DNA of 64,000 bases from Nannochloropsis salina CCMP1776. Its lineage: Eukaryota; Sar; Eustigmatophyceae; Eustigmatales; Monodopsidaceae. Where the stretch lies: contig SDOX01000019.1 in the NCBI GenBank assembly GCA_004565275.1, positions 616,340 through 680,339 of the forward strand, given 5' to 3'. Positions 51,328-61,725 of the stretch are shown in pieces. Under the pieces are notes generated by a model, which did not search any database, was not told the DNA's origin, and worked only from the letters and a program-made list of their open reading frames with translations. Positions within the stretch are counted from its first letter, which is position 1. Every line of letters begins with the position of its first letter. Position numbers and translations under genes: made by a program.

Positions 51328-52907
51328 ATGGCTGGGGCAACTGAGGATTGGAAGCAGGCCAAGTCCAAGGGCAACCAGGCCTATCAGGCGGGCAATCATC
51401 TATTAGCCGTGGAGCACTTCACCACCGCGATCCAACTCACCCCTAAGGATGGAGATCATCAATTGCATATTTTGTATTCTAACCGATCCGCTGCCCGGTT
51501 AAATCTGGGACTCGCATACGAGGCTCTGGCTGATGCCAAGAAATGTACCGAGATCCAGCCAGCCTTCGCGAAAGGCTGGAGCCGCGTAGGCGCTGCCATG
51601 TACCGCATGGGCCGATATCCTGAAGCGGTGGCGGCGTATACTGAAGGTCTGGTCCAGGCACCGGGAAACGCGGTAAGGGCACCTATTTGGAGGGGAATGA
51701 CGTCGGCGCTGAGGAGTGGATGGAGGGCGGCACGTACCTCTCAAATGTCTCTTTCGCACCTTGCCCCAGTACCCTTGCCTCCTAAGCAGGCACACATGCA
51801 TTCACGGGACTCTCATCTTATATTTGCTTCCCCGTATTGTTTATTTCTGTCTATCCTGACTGGGATGAAGGCAATGTATGGCGTTACGTCGCGGACGCTC
51901 CCTCCTGGACCCGCCCCATTGATAGCCTTGGTCTGTTTTTCCCCTCACTTCCCCCCCGTATGGCAACGCTTCTATGCTTGTGCACTTCATTTTACTAGGA
52001 TCTCACTCGGGCGCTCGCCGAGGCTAGCCATGCTGCCCAGGATATGCGGGGCCCTCCTCTCAGAGACCTCTTGCCCCATCTGCGAGCTTTCTTCCTCAAG
52101 GATCGGCTGGCCACTCGACTTTTCCTTCCCCGCGTCTTCATTCTACTCAACGGCCTTATCTATCTGATCCCTTTTCTGCCTGCAGGCTGGGGTCTGGCCA
52201 GCTACCGTCGCGTGCTGTACACGGCGGCAGTCATCCATGTCTATGCTCTCTACAACGCGCATGGGTTCCCGAAATTTACGATAGACTTCCTCGCGCGATG
52301 CATGCAAGACGTACACGCATCCCACCTCTTCCTCTCCCTTCTCCTCCTGTCCTTCAGGAGTAAGTCGTATCTGCCGGGCGTGGCCGCGCTCCTGCTCACC
52401 GAGGGCATGCAGGTCCTCTGCTTCCTCAACCAGCTCCTCGCTCTCGCGCGACCAGCAGCAGAGAAAGCTCTCTCGGCACGATTCATGGGCCTAGCCATGC
52501 GCTACACCCAAAATCCGCGGTACGGCGCGCTTCCTTCTCCCCAGGCGCGGTGGGCAGCGCTCTTCACGGCTTCTGCCTCCCACGCGGCCGCCTTGGAGAT
52601 CGGAACGGGTCTCTTCCTCGGACTCGAGCTCCTCACTCCACGACGGAACATCTTTGGCATCTTTCTCTTCTGGCAGTACCTTCAGATGCGCTACATGCTG
52701 GACCAAAGCGGCGTCGTGAAGGGCCACTTCAAACGGCTCGACGACTTCCTGCTCAGGCTGACGAGCCATCCCTCATGTCCAGCTTTCCTTGGACGGGGGT
52801 ACGAGCTTCTTCGCGGATATCTTGGGAGGGCTGTGGCCATCCCAGATCCACAGCAACAGCGGCGGCCGCCGCAGGGGGGGGGAATGCCGCGTTGCTGTGT
52901 CATGTGA
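51328..52907 (+). CDS. TPR-TMEM33 (Pom33/Tts1) fusion protein
   Basis: Exons 51328-51672 and 51999-52907 join in phase 0 (417 aa). Residues 1-130 are a three-repeat TPR domain of the STI1/TTC class: AKSKGNQAYQAGNHLLAVEH, LHILYSNRSAARLNLG, AFAKGWSRVGAAMYRMGRYP. Carboxylate-clamp-like Lys, Asn and Arg positions suggest Hsp70/Hsp90 tail binding. Residues about 135-395 match TMEM33/Pom33, an ER and nuclear-pore membrane protein: FFLKDRLATRLFLPRVFILL, NGLIYLIPFLPAGWGLASYR, PKFTIDFLARCMQDVHASHL, FWQYLQMRYMLDQSGVVKGH, HPSCPAFLGRGYELLRGYL. The spliced junction supplies the TPR capping helix (DLTRALAEASHAAQDM), supporting one transcript. The C-terminus is Gln/Arg/Cys-rich (CCVM), possibly a lipidation box. 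Confidence 0.85.
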
Positions 52908-54062
52908 GATGGCAGCCAGGGTGTCGCGACGGGCGAGAGAGAGGATACGTAGCCCAGGAGGTTGTGTTGGTCTGGCATGGCTGACAAAAACAAACCGCGG
53001 AACGGTCTTGATGGTGGTTGCGAAGAGCGCACCACCTGAGCAAGAGTGGCACGCTTTCCAAGATTGCTACTCGCAGACTAGGGAATGATAAAGAAAGCTC
53101 GGGCTCGTCTGTTCACTTTTTGATTTCTGTTCAAACTTTTGACTCATGCTGACAAAATTGAAAACCAATATCTTCCGGAATTCCCTTTGCATATTTTAGC
53201 TCGTGCATACAATTAAAGGGGGGGAGGTACGATAGCGATCGCTTCACTCTGCCCTAGCACCATGGTGACGCTTTGTGCCCCCTCCATCGTTTCGTTTTAA
53301 GAAGGATGTTTCGAGGGGCAGTCGCGTTACGTCATCCAACTCTCGTACTTTGCTGGCGCTTCAAATTATCGAGGTTGATTACATGCTAGAGTGGATAATG
53401 CGGGTGAGGTCGTTGTTTGTATCCTTCCTACAAGAGCTACTGTATTTTCGACTGGTCTTTGCCAAATTACGCGTACTTTTCGGCAAAGCGCGACTCGCCG
53501 GCCGAGTTGTCTTTCCGTACATACCTCGCTTCTCATTGCCTTCGATCAAGGTTCCCTCGTAGCATTTCACCCTTATCTGGCGGTCTGTCACTGCTCGCTC
53601 GCGCCGCCCTCAAACAAGCACGGCCTCCAGGACTGACCCAATCACAACACAACCTGCCATCGACCTTCCTCTTATTCCATGCCCCACTTGCTTTTTTCAA
53701 ATTATGAGCCCTCGGCCACTCCCACTTCCGAGCGACCATCCAGGTAGATCCCAACCCCGTCGGCGCCAGACGCCGCAGTTCCGAGGCGTGCCGCCCTTGT
53801 ACTGCCACTCTGACTTGGGCAACACTGGTATGGTCACAAGAGGGCCAGGATACGCGAATACCAAGCACACAGTTGCATTTGATCCTCTACCGTAGACACT
53901 AGCTCAGCTCAAGCGACGATTTAGTCGCGGTACACGCTACCGCGCGGCGGATGCATACCTAGTCGCTGTTCTTCACTAATACAATTTCTATTTACAAATG
54001 CTTTCTTTCTCACGACCAAGCACTAGATGACAGTATGCACATTAGTCTTACCCAAATCGCTC
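52908..54062. other. Convergent gene-free interval
   Basis: 1.16 kb between the TMEM33 fusion and the methyltransferase stop codons. Only short overlapping frames with no similarity. No repeats noted apart from a G-run near 53220. Confidence 0.35.
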
Positions 54063-55808
54063 CTACTCGAGCCCCTCCCCCTCCTCGCCCAAGAAGTCCA
54101 TGCCCCACATGAACTCCCGCTGTGCCCTCAACCGCTGCGCTTTCCCTCCCGATCCTCTCTCCCCGCTCCCATTGCGGGCATGCAGCGCTTTTTTGCTCTT
54201 CCTGTCTTCGCCTTTCTCGGCCACCACTCCTTGTGCCGAGGCAAGGATCATCACCTTTTTAAAACCGGCGGCTTCCAGCCTCTGCATCACCGTCTTGTAC
54301 AGGCGCGCGTTCTCCTTGGCCTTTGGATGGCCGCCCACGAAGTGAAAGAGACGGCCGCGCCAGCGTAGGACCCGGTAGAGCTGGGCATAGAAGGCGGGCG
54401 AATAGAGATGCACGGCGGCGCGCGAGAGGGCCATGGAGGGGGGGTCGTGCATGACGGCGGCGAAGGCGTTGTCTCGGAAAGAATGGATGAGCTCGCACAC
54501 GTCGCCCTGCACCATATGGATAGGGGACAGGCCTTGGGAGGCACGGGCGGACGGGGAGGAGAACAGATCGGTGCTCCAGGGGTTGTAGCGCGACATCTCA
54601 AGGGCGGCTTGGTCCGCCTCCACTGTCACTACCTCTGTCACGTGCGCGCACCGCGCTGCCGCGATGGCTGTGTAACCCAGGCCCGTGGTCGTGTCCAGCA
54701 CCTTCCCGTACACCTTTTTCATCTTGATCGCGTCGAGCTTCCGCCGGGTATCCTCGGCGGGGCCCAAGTAGCGCCCGGGGCGGGGGCCGTCCAGGCGGTG
54801 CATCCGGTAGGATCCGAGGACCACGGTGGGCGGACCTTTCACGTGCAGAGAGGGCAGGAGGTTGGCCGCCCGCCCTGTCTGCAGGCTGACCGCGCTGATC
54901 TTCCAGGGCTGTGTCCCGTCCGTGTAGAGCGTGAAGCACCCCGGTCGCCCCCTGCGGGCTTGGTCCACGATGTCCTCCAGCTCGCCCCAGGTCGCCACCA
55001 GGGCAGGCTCTCGCGCCTCCCTTTGGGGGTGCCGGGGGTGGCTTGCCTCCACAACAGGCACGGCGATACCTTCCTCCGTGACAACCACCATGGTCTCGCT
55101 TCGGCCCAGGTCCAAGGAAACGCCGTCGTGGTAGTGCACTCCTCCCCGCCCTCCACGGCCCCCCAGACCCTCCCGGAGACAGAGCAGCTCCAATGCCTCG
55201 TGGTGACTGATCACTCCTACGGCCACCAGCTCTTCCTCTTCCTCAACCTGCTGCATAGGTTCTGGGTTTGCTTCAACCTCCTTCTGTGCCCTCAGCCACG
55301 CCTCCCCTACTTCGTCTTCAAGCGGCTTGACAGTCTTTTGCTTCTGTTCGCTCTCCACAGTCATGCGCCTGGGTACCCCTGTAGCAGCGAGTGTTGCAGA
55401 AGACGACATGCGGTGCGCAAGAAATTCTACAGAGAAGTATGACCGGGTCTCCAATAAAGTTCCTTCCAGGGGCTTTGAGGAGGAGAAGGAGGGAGAGGAA
55501 AGAGGGACTACAGAAGGTGAGGGCGCGTTTGGAGGTGCAGGGGAGGGGGCAGTTGAGGAGGAGGTCGAGGTAGACGTCTCATGCGTCCTTCTTGACGCTG
55601 GTAATTTATAAGCATCGAAGCCCTCCCCCTGTTTTCTCAGGGAAGTCGTGTGATGCTGAATCTGCCTTCCATGCTGCAGCTGCCGCTGTCTGCTTGATGA
55701 CGATGAAGCTTGAAACGCATCACAAGGATTCAGATGCCAACTGCACGCAATAATAGCTATGGCCAATCCTGGAGCAGCGACAGGTCTCCTTCGGGTGACC
55801 CCGGGCAT
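54063..55808 (-). CDS. Plastid-targeted methyltransferase of the COG2521 type
   Basis: Intronless, 581 aa. The C-terminal ~290 residues are a Rossmann SAM methyltransferase resembling the archaeal and cyanobacterial COG2521 group: GSYRMHRLDGPRPGRYLGPA, KVYGKVLDTTTGLGYTAIAA (SAM loop), VVTVEADQAALEMSRYNPWS, IHMVQGDVCELIHSFRDNAF, AVMHDPPSMALSRAAVHLYS, FYAQLYRVLRWRGRLFHFVG, RLEAAGFKKVMI. The DPPS motif often marks amino-methylation of a nucleobase or side chain, but the substrate is unknown. The N-terminus MPGVTRRRPVAAPGLAIAII ends at CDAFQAS, an ASAFAP-like plastid signal, followed by ~170 low-complexity residues. The segment 210-330 (LFTLYTDG, ALELLCLREGLG) fits the family's N-terminal part. 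Confidence 0.82.
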   Translation of the reverse strand: MPGVTRRRPVAAPGLAIAIIACSWHLNPCDAFQASSSSSRQRQLQHGRQIQHHTTSLRKQGEGFDAYKLPASRRTHETSTSTSSSTAPSPAPPNAPSPSVVPLSSPSFSSSKPLEGTLLETRSYFSVEFLAHRMSSSATLAATGVPRRMTVESEQKQKTVKPLEDEVGEAWLRAQKEVEANPEPMQQVEEEEELVAVGVISHHEALELLCLREGLGGRGGRGGVHYHDGVSLDLGRSETMVVVTEEGIAVPVVEASHPRHPQREAREPALVATWGELEDIVDQARRGRPGCFTLYTDGTQPWKISAVSLQTGRAANLLPSLHVKGPPTVVLGSYRMHRLDGPRPGRYLGPAEDTRRKLDAIKMKKVYGKVLDTTTGLGYTAIAAARCAHVTEVVTVEADQAALEMSRYNPWSTDLFSSPSARASQGLSPIHMVQGDVCELIHSFRDNAFAAVMHDPPSMALSRAAVHLYSPAFYAQLYRVLRWRGRLFHFVGGHPKAKENARLYKTVMQRLEAAGFKKVMILASAQGVVAEKGEDRKSKKALHARNGSGERGSGGKAQRLRAQREFMWGMDFLGEEGEGLE

Positions 55809-57091
55809 GACTTGCTCCTGTCGAAATTTGAGATCTGTTACGCTTCTGAATGCTGACAGCGAGCGACACGGTCAGGGACAAACTTGCAGTCTACTTGCTG
55901 GTCGTACTAATTTCCCCACAATTTCAGAGAACCCTTCGGTCCCACGCTCTATACCTTTGTGTGCATGGCGTGAGACGAGTGGATCTGAAAACGCAACGGC
56001 ACTATTATGGACACATATCGAATAATAAACATTCAGATCTTCTCGACTAAGAGTCTCGGAGGCGACGAGAGAAGGAGCGTCACGAGCGGCAATTCTAGAA
56101 CGGGGATTGCGAAGTCCGCTCATGCCACAGGGATTGGTTGGAAGACGTCCATTCTACTCTTACGTACATGGGGCATGGTCACTTAGCATCGGCATAGTTG
56201 TGCGAGAGTACTGGGTCGTGTATTTGAAGCGGAAGACACTCAAATCCGGGTGCTAGCGATGATCAGGCACGAAACAGCTCACATACTAGCTGGTAGCATC
56301 CTCACAGAGAACCAGCCCTTCGAAATCCATGCCAACCCGTCATGTAACTATCATACTCTTAAGAAAAATTTTGCGAAAAGAAGACATCTGACTGGTGGTT
56401 AACTGCTTGTGACATAAATTTCACTGCTTCTGCCGCAAGCGGAAGGGGAGAAGGCGATAACTAGAGGAAAGTGAGACTTCAGGAGCTTGGAAGCGAGACC
56501 CTAGGAGCTTGGAACCGAGACGCCCTTTCTATTGACACCCTAAGGCATTAAAGACTGTCTCAGTCTTACCACCGTTCATCAGCAAAAATCGAATTGATCT
56601 TGGCGTCGAATCATTCTGAAAGAACACCCTTCTGTTATGCCTAAAATTCTGTCACGCCTAAAATTGAGAGTATTGAAGGAGAAAAAATGGGTAACACACG
56701 ATCCCAGAGACTGGGAACATTGAATGTATGAAAATGTCAAACTTTCAAAAGTAAGTATTTGCTGTCCAAAAAATAACATGCGAGATTATTCCTTTACTTG
56801 TTATGCACTTGGAAGTTCCAAGACGCCCTATCTCCTTCTGACCCTGCAAATTGTTTCTTTGTGTTTTGGCTTACATTTCCCCGTTTTAACTTCCCCTCCT
56901 CTGTTTTTCGCTTACATCGAATTTGCATGAGCAGGAAATGTGTAGCGGTAGCGCAGTGCATACAGGGCTTATGACTGCGGACAGATGCTCCATCCCCTCT
57001 TTTAGTTGATCGGCTCCGTTCTAAAGATAAGACAAGGAAAGGGCGGAGAAAAAACTGAGGCATTGCAACTCAGCGAAATCGCATGCAAGGG
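55809..57091. other. Gene-free interval
   Basis: 1.28 kb between two minus-strand genes, including the methyltransferase promoter and a short 22-bp tandem repeat at 56474-56520. No exon is supported. Confidence 0.35.
56474..56520. repeat. 22-bp tandem repeat, two units
   Basis: gagacttcaggagcttggaa-gc is followed directly by gagaccctaggagcttggaa-cc and a partial third gag, differing at a few sites. Too short to classify. Confidence 0.6.
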
Positions 57092-58271
57092 CTACGCAAC
57101 TGCTACATACCTCCACAAGCCGTCGTTGAGAAAATGTACCAACTCGATGGCGATACCTTTGTTCTGTCCTCGTCTAGAGGGGGGATTGAAAACTTAACGC
57201 TATTTGGAAAAATGGTGCTTCACCCCTATATAAGAGGGAGTACAAATACAGAGAGAAAAACACAAAGAGGCAGGCGACGTACATTTCTGCTGCGGACATC
57301 TTCGTCAATCCCAACGCCAACACCATCTCCTTCCCCTCGGCGCGAATTGCCTGAGCAGAAGCAATACAAAAGCAAAGAAGCGGCGTGTGAAATGAAAATA
57401 TATCCACTATAATAATCTATCCCTGTCCATTACTCCGGCTCAATTTGTTTCTCCCTCCACGCCTTACCACGGGTTGTTCAGCCGGCAAATCCTCCTCCAT
57501 ATCGCCTCCTTTCGAGGTCAAGCCAGGGCACATGATATGGGCTCCTCCCAGTATAAAGCGGATGGCACCCTTATCGACCTGCACCTCTCGCATGAATCCA
57601 GGGTCTGAACGTGCGCACACAGAGAGGAAGACGTTCTGTAATGTTACAAACCGCCACAACAGGCATTCCAGTCCAGTGTCTTCAACGTAATAATAGCCAC
57701 TTTAAGAGCAAACACATGGATTGAAAGACACAAGGTAACCTTACAGGACCAGAGAGTTTCAGATGATAGTGTCAGGCTGACCCCTCGCAAGAAAGAGAGG
57801 CCATTCCGGTGTGATGCCACTTACAGTGATGCAGAAGCCGGAGGGTAGGGAAATAATGCCCGTCCCGGAGACTGAAGAAAAGCGGCTCCTTGTTCAGTAC
57901 CACGACTTGAACATGTCCGGGGCTGTTGTGTGTCCGTGGCCGGGAGGAGTCGAACAGTGAAAAATTAGGTACACCTCAGCTGCAAGGTTTTCCGCAGGTA
58001 ACTTACCATTTCACGACAACGACGTTGGCCTTCTTCGGAAAAATATCCTCCATGACGCTTTCTAAACGCGGATACTGCTCTAATATGCTGTTGCGAATAC
58101 CTCTCTGGACACTTGACTTGACCTGACCGTTTGAGGAGAAATCATCCTCATTAAACCTTTATGGAGGAGACAGTATCCGCACATGAGACCAGGTCGATAA
58201 AGCGGAACTGCGCCTACCATGTATGAAAGTGAAAAAAAAGCTCACGGCCCCATTTCGTACCTTTTAAACAT
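57092..58271 (-). CDS. MCTS1: MCT-1 / MCTS1 translation re-initiation factor, six exons
   Basis: Hand-built from six exons: 58271-58261, 58156-58007, 57922-57825, 57604-57468, 57350-57283 and 57173-57092. All phases agree and the total is exactly 181 aa, the length of human MCTS1. With DENR it promotes tRNA release and 40S recycling and re-initiation. Matches: [20 protein letters not shown] (start, split by a tiny first exon), [60 protein letters not shown], the PUA-domain core [40 protein letters not shown], and [19 protein letters not shown]. The first coding exon is only 11 nt. The acceptor before exon 2 (ataaag) is weak. Other introns are canonical. Confidence 0.9.
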
Positions 58272-58639
58272 ACTCGTGGTACAGGAATGGGTGCTTTATA
58301 AAGGTAAATTTACTGCAACTGATAACTTAACGGACAGGTTTTTGACTGTCCACAACTTAATGAAGCCCTATGCTGCGACCAAGTGTGTCTTTTATAAGGT
58401 ATATTTCGAGAATTGAGGCTTAATCGAAATGATTATGTGTGTCTTTATTGCTGAGCTCTTCAGTCCAGTAGTCAACTTACAGCCCTGCTCGCTGGGCGAT
58501 GACCCGCTCACTTTTTAAGGACACTTTGGAATGGAAACTGAAAGCCCCTGCGCAATGGCGCTTTGTGACACCAAGACATCTAAAACTATGTACATGACAT
58601 GACTTTTTGAGTTATCTGATCTTCCCACAGAACGCCATC
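58272..58639. promoter_or_regulatory. Divergent promoter region, MCTS1 / FKBP
   Basis: 368 bp between opposing start codons. A cttcccacag just before the FKBP ATG could be the end of a 5' UTR intron. Confidence 0.35.
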
Positions 58640-59287
58640 ATGGGTGCTTCACGGCTTCTGCACCTCTGCAGCAACCTGCTTCTCCTGGTTGTAACGACAG
58701 CTTACGTTGTACCCTCCATGACCACAACTCCTACGTCTTGGGCCAGATATGCAAAAGAAAAGGGTGTTGCGGCACGGCGAGAAGCAGTAGGATTTACAGG
58801 CATGCTGGGGGCGGTGGCACTGGCCATGGCAGGTAGCACGGCAACGACCTTGGCATGGCCGCTGCAGGTCCTGGCGGAGGAATCCCCTGTCAAAGTGAGG
58901 AAGGTGAACCCCAACAAAATCCGCGAGACACCCAATGGTGTGAAGTACGTGGACGTCAAAGTTGGAGAGGGTGAGTCGCCCCGTGGAGGCGATTACGTGA
59001 TCATCACCTACATCGGCCAGCTTTCAGATGGCACAATCTTCGATGGATTGCATGGTCCGGGCAAGAAGCCCTTGGCATTTAAGATCGGCGCTAAGCAAGT
59101 CATCCCTGGTTTGGAGGAAGCGCTATTGAGCATGCAAGCTGGTGGAGAACGGCAGTTGCTTGTGCCGGCAGACTTGGCGTTTGGAGAGAAGGGTGTGTGT
59201 ACGGAAAAGGGAGAGTGTCTAGTACCACCCAACACGAACGTCAAGTACAACGTCATTCTAAAGCGGGTAGCTGTTTCTCCTATTTAG
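58640..59287 (+). CDS. FKBP-type peptidyl-prolyl isomerase, thylakoid-lumen targeted (second)
   Basis: Single exon, 215 aa from ATG 58640. FKBP domain at about residues 95-213: TPNGVKYVDVKVGEGESPRG, GDYVIITYIGQLSDGTIFDG, PLAFKIGAKQVIPGLEEALL, SMQAGGERQLLVPADLAFGE, and the closing strand NVKYNVILKRV. Most canonical active-site positions (Y, F, D, V-I-P-G) are present, unlike in the FKBP at 7.4 kb, so it is probably active. A Cys pair in the flap (GVCTEKGECL) could form a redox-sensitive disulfide, as in some lumenal FKBPs. N-terminus: signal MGASRLLHLCSNLLLLVVTT ending TAYV, transit stretch, then ARREAVGFTGMLGAVALAMA and VLAEE, a twin-arginine lumen signal. Confidence 0.9.
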   Translation: MGASRLLHLCSNLLLLVVTTAYVVPSMTTTPTSWARYAKEKGVAARREAVGFTGMLGAVALAMAGSTATTLAWPLQVLAEESPVKVRKVNPNKIRETPNGVKYVDVKVGEGESPRGGDYVIITYIGQLSDGTIFDGLHGPGKKPLAFKIGAKQVIPGLEEALLSMQAGGERQLLVPADLAFGEKGVCTEKGECLVPPNTNVKYNVILKRVAVSPI

Positions 59288-59932
59288 ACTACTATGCCCT
59301 GCACGTCGTGCCATGAGTATCAGGGAGTGCCACGGGCCGAGCGTGGCAGGCATAAGGAGGTATAGGAAACGTATCGATTCATTAGTAGGCCCACAGGTTC
59401 GCACGGGGAGGTTGGCGTCTCTGTGCCGCCACCCTTACCAGCACAGTCAGGGCTGTGACTGGCTGAACTGACCATGGGGGCTTCAATGAGCGCATGGACA
59501 AGAGATGTCACGTTACGGCTACCAGCTGTCCGTATGATTTATTCAGTGGAAGAATATTTATTTTTAGGCAACTGTTTTGGGAGAGACTGGTCCAGGGTGA
59601 TTTTATTTGGCCGCCGTTTCTCGTGGGAAACAAGGGCGTAATCCTGTGGAAAAATGACAGTCACGGAAATCAGGCAGCTTCCGATTCAACTTGCTTTCTC
59701 GGTCAGCATAAATCACGCTCGCTCTCTGATCAACCCCCGAATTATTCCTGGCCCTCTTCTTTTTGCTTATCTTTCCCTAATGTACATCGATCAAGCTCTG
59801 GAATGATCACAGGCTGCACGCCCTCACCCTGCGCAGGAGAAAGCCCTCGCTCTCCACCTTGTTCCTAGCGCTGTCGACTTCGATCCGCCCAACATACCCC
59901 AGGGCGGTCCTGCCCCCCATCGTTCCCGGACC
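59288..59932. other. Convergent intergenic region
   Basis: 645 bp between the FKBP and FHA stop codons. A 124-codon plus-strand frame at 59494-59868 has no family resemblance. No gene is called. Confidence 0.35.
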
Positions 59933-61008
59933 TCACTGAGACGCGTCGTGCCGTGTTTGGATCTCGATCGTCATTTTACCCCCTCCCACCTTCAGCACAT
60001 CCCCCGTTTGAACGCGTGTCGGGACCCTCTCCTCCAGACAGGCCCTGCGAGCATCGGGAGAGATTAAGAGGGGGATCGTGCATGGATGTAGACGTGCGAA
60101 AGAAGTGTGAGATACCGCATCAAAAAGCCCCTATTGGCGACAAACACAGTGCAGGCATACCATACTACGAGCTCTACTGGCGACAAAACACAGTGCAGAT
60201 ATACCATACTACGAGCTCGATCACGTGTCAGGGACTCCTTACTTGCCTCATCCCTCCCGCCCGTCCCATCGATCCGAGCCACCCCAAGCATTCCGACGCA
60301 CCCGTTAATGAAGCTTCCGTTCGTGCTACCCAGATCCTCATACATGACTTTACCGCCTGCGCGACACTCGAAGCGACCGTGCACTGTGGAGACCTCGGGG
60401 TCTTGCGGCATGCTTGCCCCGTGCTCCTTCACTTTCTTACCCGTTGATCTCCCGACAACAAACTCTTTCCGCCCCTTGCTTTGTACAAGCCGAAAGACGG
60501 TGCCTTCATACGGCCCGTCTATTACTGTCAAGATCACGGTGAGAAACGTGCTACCGGGCGGGCCCGTCGACGCAGCCACTGATCGCGCCGGTACACTCCC
60601 AGTAGCAGTACTTGTCGAGGCACCGGAGTCACCCGCATCGCTCGAGGGTGGCCCGACTGTTGATGTGGACAGAATAACTGAGCTGCTAAATGATAGACAG
60701 TGGAATTTCGTTCCTCGTTGCTCTTTATATTTATTACCCTTATGTATATTATTTCCATGGTATGCTTACTTACCCGTGTTTCCCTGAACCATGCCCATAA
60801 TTTCCGCCTTGCCTCTTTCGAGCTCGTGCTGCAAATTCTTGATGAGGCTCTCAGCATGCGCATTCAAGTCTCCTACTAATTGACTGCAGTGCACCTTCAA
60901 GTACTCTTCGACGGTCTGGTCTTGCGAGGCGAGGGAGGGGTCGTCCATTACCTTCAGGTCGGAAACGCCGACCGAAGAACCAGCTCTTGCCTCATTCTCC
61001 ACGTCCAT
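59933..61008 (-). CDS. FHA-domain protein, three exons
   Basis: Exons 61008-60774, 60677-60302 and 60044-59933 join in phases 1 and 2 (240 aa). Residues 1-80 form a charged helix (EEYLKVHCSQLVGDLNAHAE, SLIKNLQHELERGKAEIMGM), a likely coiled coil. After a Ser/Thr/Pro linker, the FHA domain runs to the C-terminus: YEGTVFRLVQ, RKEFVVGRSTGKK (the GR of the phosphothreonine pocket), PEVSTVHGRFECR (SxxH), DLGSTNGSFING, and, after splicing, LEERVPTRVQTGDVLKVGGG. FHA domains bind phosphothreonine peptides in DNA-damage, kinase or trafficking signalling. No other domain is present. Intron 2 (60301-60045) contains a tandem duplication. Confidence 0.82.
60136..60222. repeat. 43/44-bp tandem duplication inside an FHA-gene intron
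   Basis: Unit 1 (60136-60178) and unit 2 (60179-60222) share ggcgacaaa(a)cacagtgcag and taccatactacgagctc with few differences. Located wholly within the predicted second intron. Confidence 0.85.
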
Positions 61009-61725
61009 GATCCTAGATCACTCCCTGTGCCTTAAAGGCGCCGATGTGTGTGAGCTGCTGTCAAAGGGATAGGTGGGACGGGACAACAGGACAGCATCCA
61101 CGCGTTGTTGTACCTGGAGCGACTACTGGTGTCGCAGACCCAGAGGACCGTCGCCCACGCGGGAGAGCGCGGTTGGCGAGGTCGTCGAGTGAGGGAATCA
61201 AGGACACTAGTTGAAGTGCACGACAGAGGAGCACCTTGTCGCTGGGATATTTGTGGTGGCATATGTGCACAATGTGTGAAATTCAACTAATCGTGCTCTT
61301 GAACACGGTCTGAGAAAGAAATAATGCCGCAAGAGAGAGTGCTGGGGTAGCGTCTGTTGCTCAAACCATGGCGGCCCCGGGCTTCGCCTTTAGTCCGGGC
61401 CCAGGGCCAAAATATTTCCTTTCGTACGTTTTCTTGAGTGAAGTTAACTTTTCCACGCAATGAAAACCGTTGTGGCCGGGGTACAGGCATCGGAAAGTGT
61501 TGATTTTTTAATCTTGAAGAGAGGGTTGCGTCTGGTAGGATACGGTGAGCAAGGTCTGGGCGCCATAGGAATGTAAAATCCAAAAACGAAAACATCGAAC
61601 GTCCGCATGGCAAAAGACTATATACGTACAAAGTTATTCGCAGCTTCTTTTCACACCGGAAAGTGTAGGCTCCACACGTCGGTAACTGTGCCCGGAGGGT
61701 GCATTCGTGATGTTACACAGAGCTT
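61009..61725. other. Gene-free interval
   Basis: 717 bp between two minus-strand genes, containing the FHA promoter. Short overlapping frames near 61060-61290 lack similarity to known proteins. Confidence 0.35.

Noticed and set aside
56940-57000. tRNA A-box-like string near gtagcggtagcgcagtg
   Set aside because: No matching B-box or acceptor stem follows within tRNA distance.
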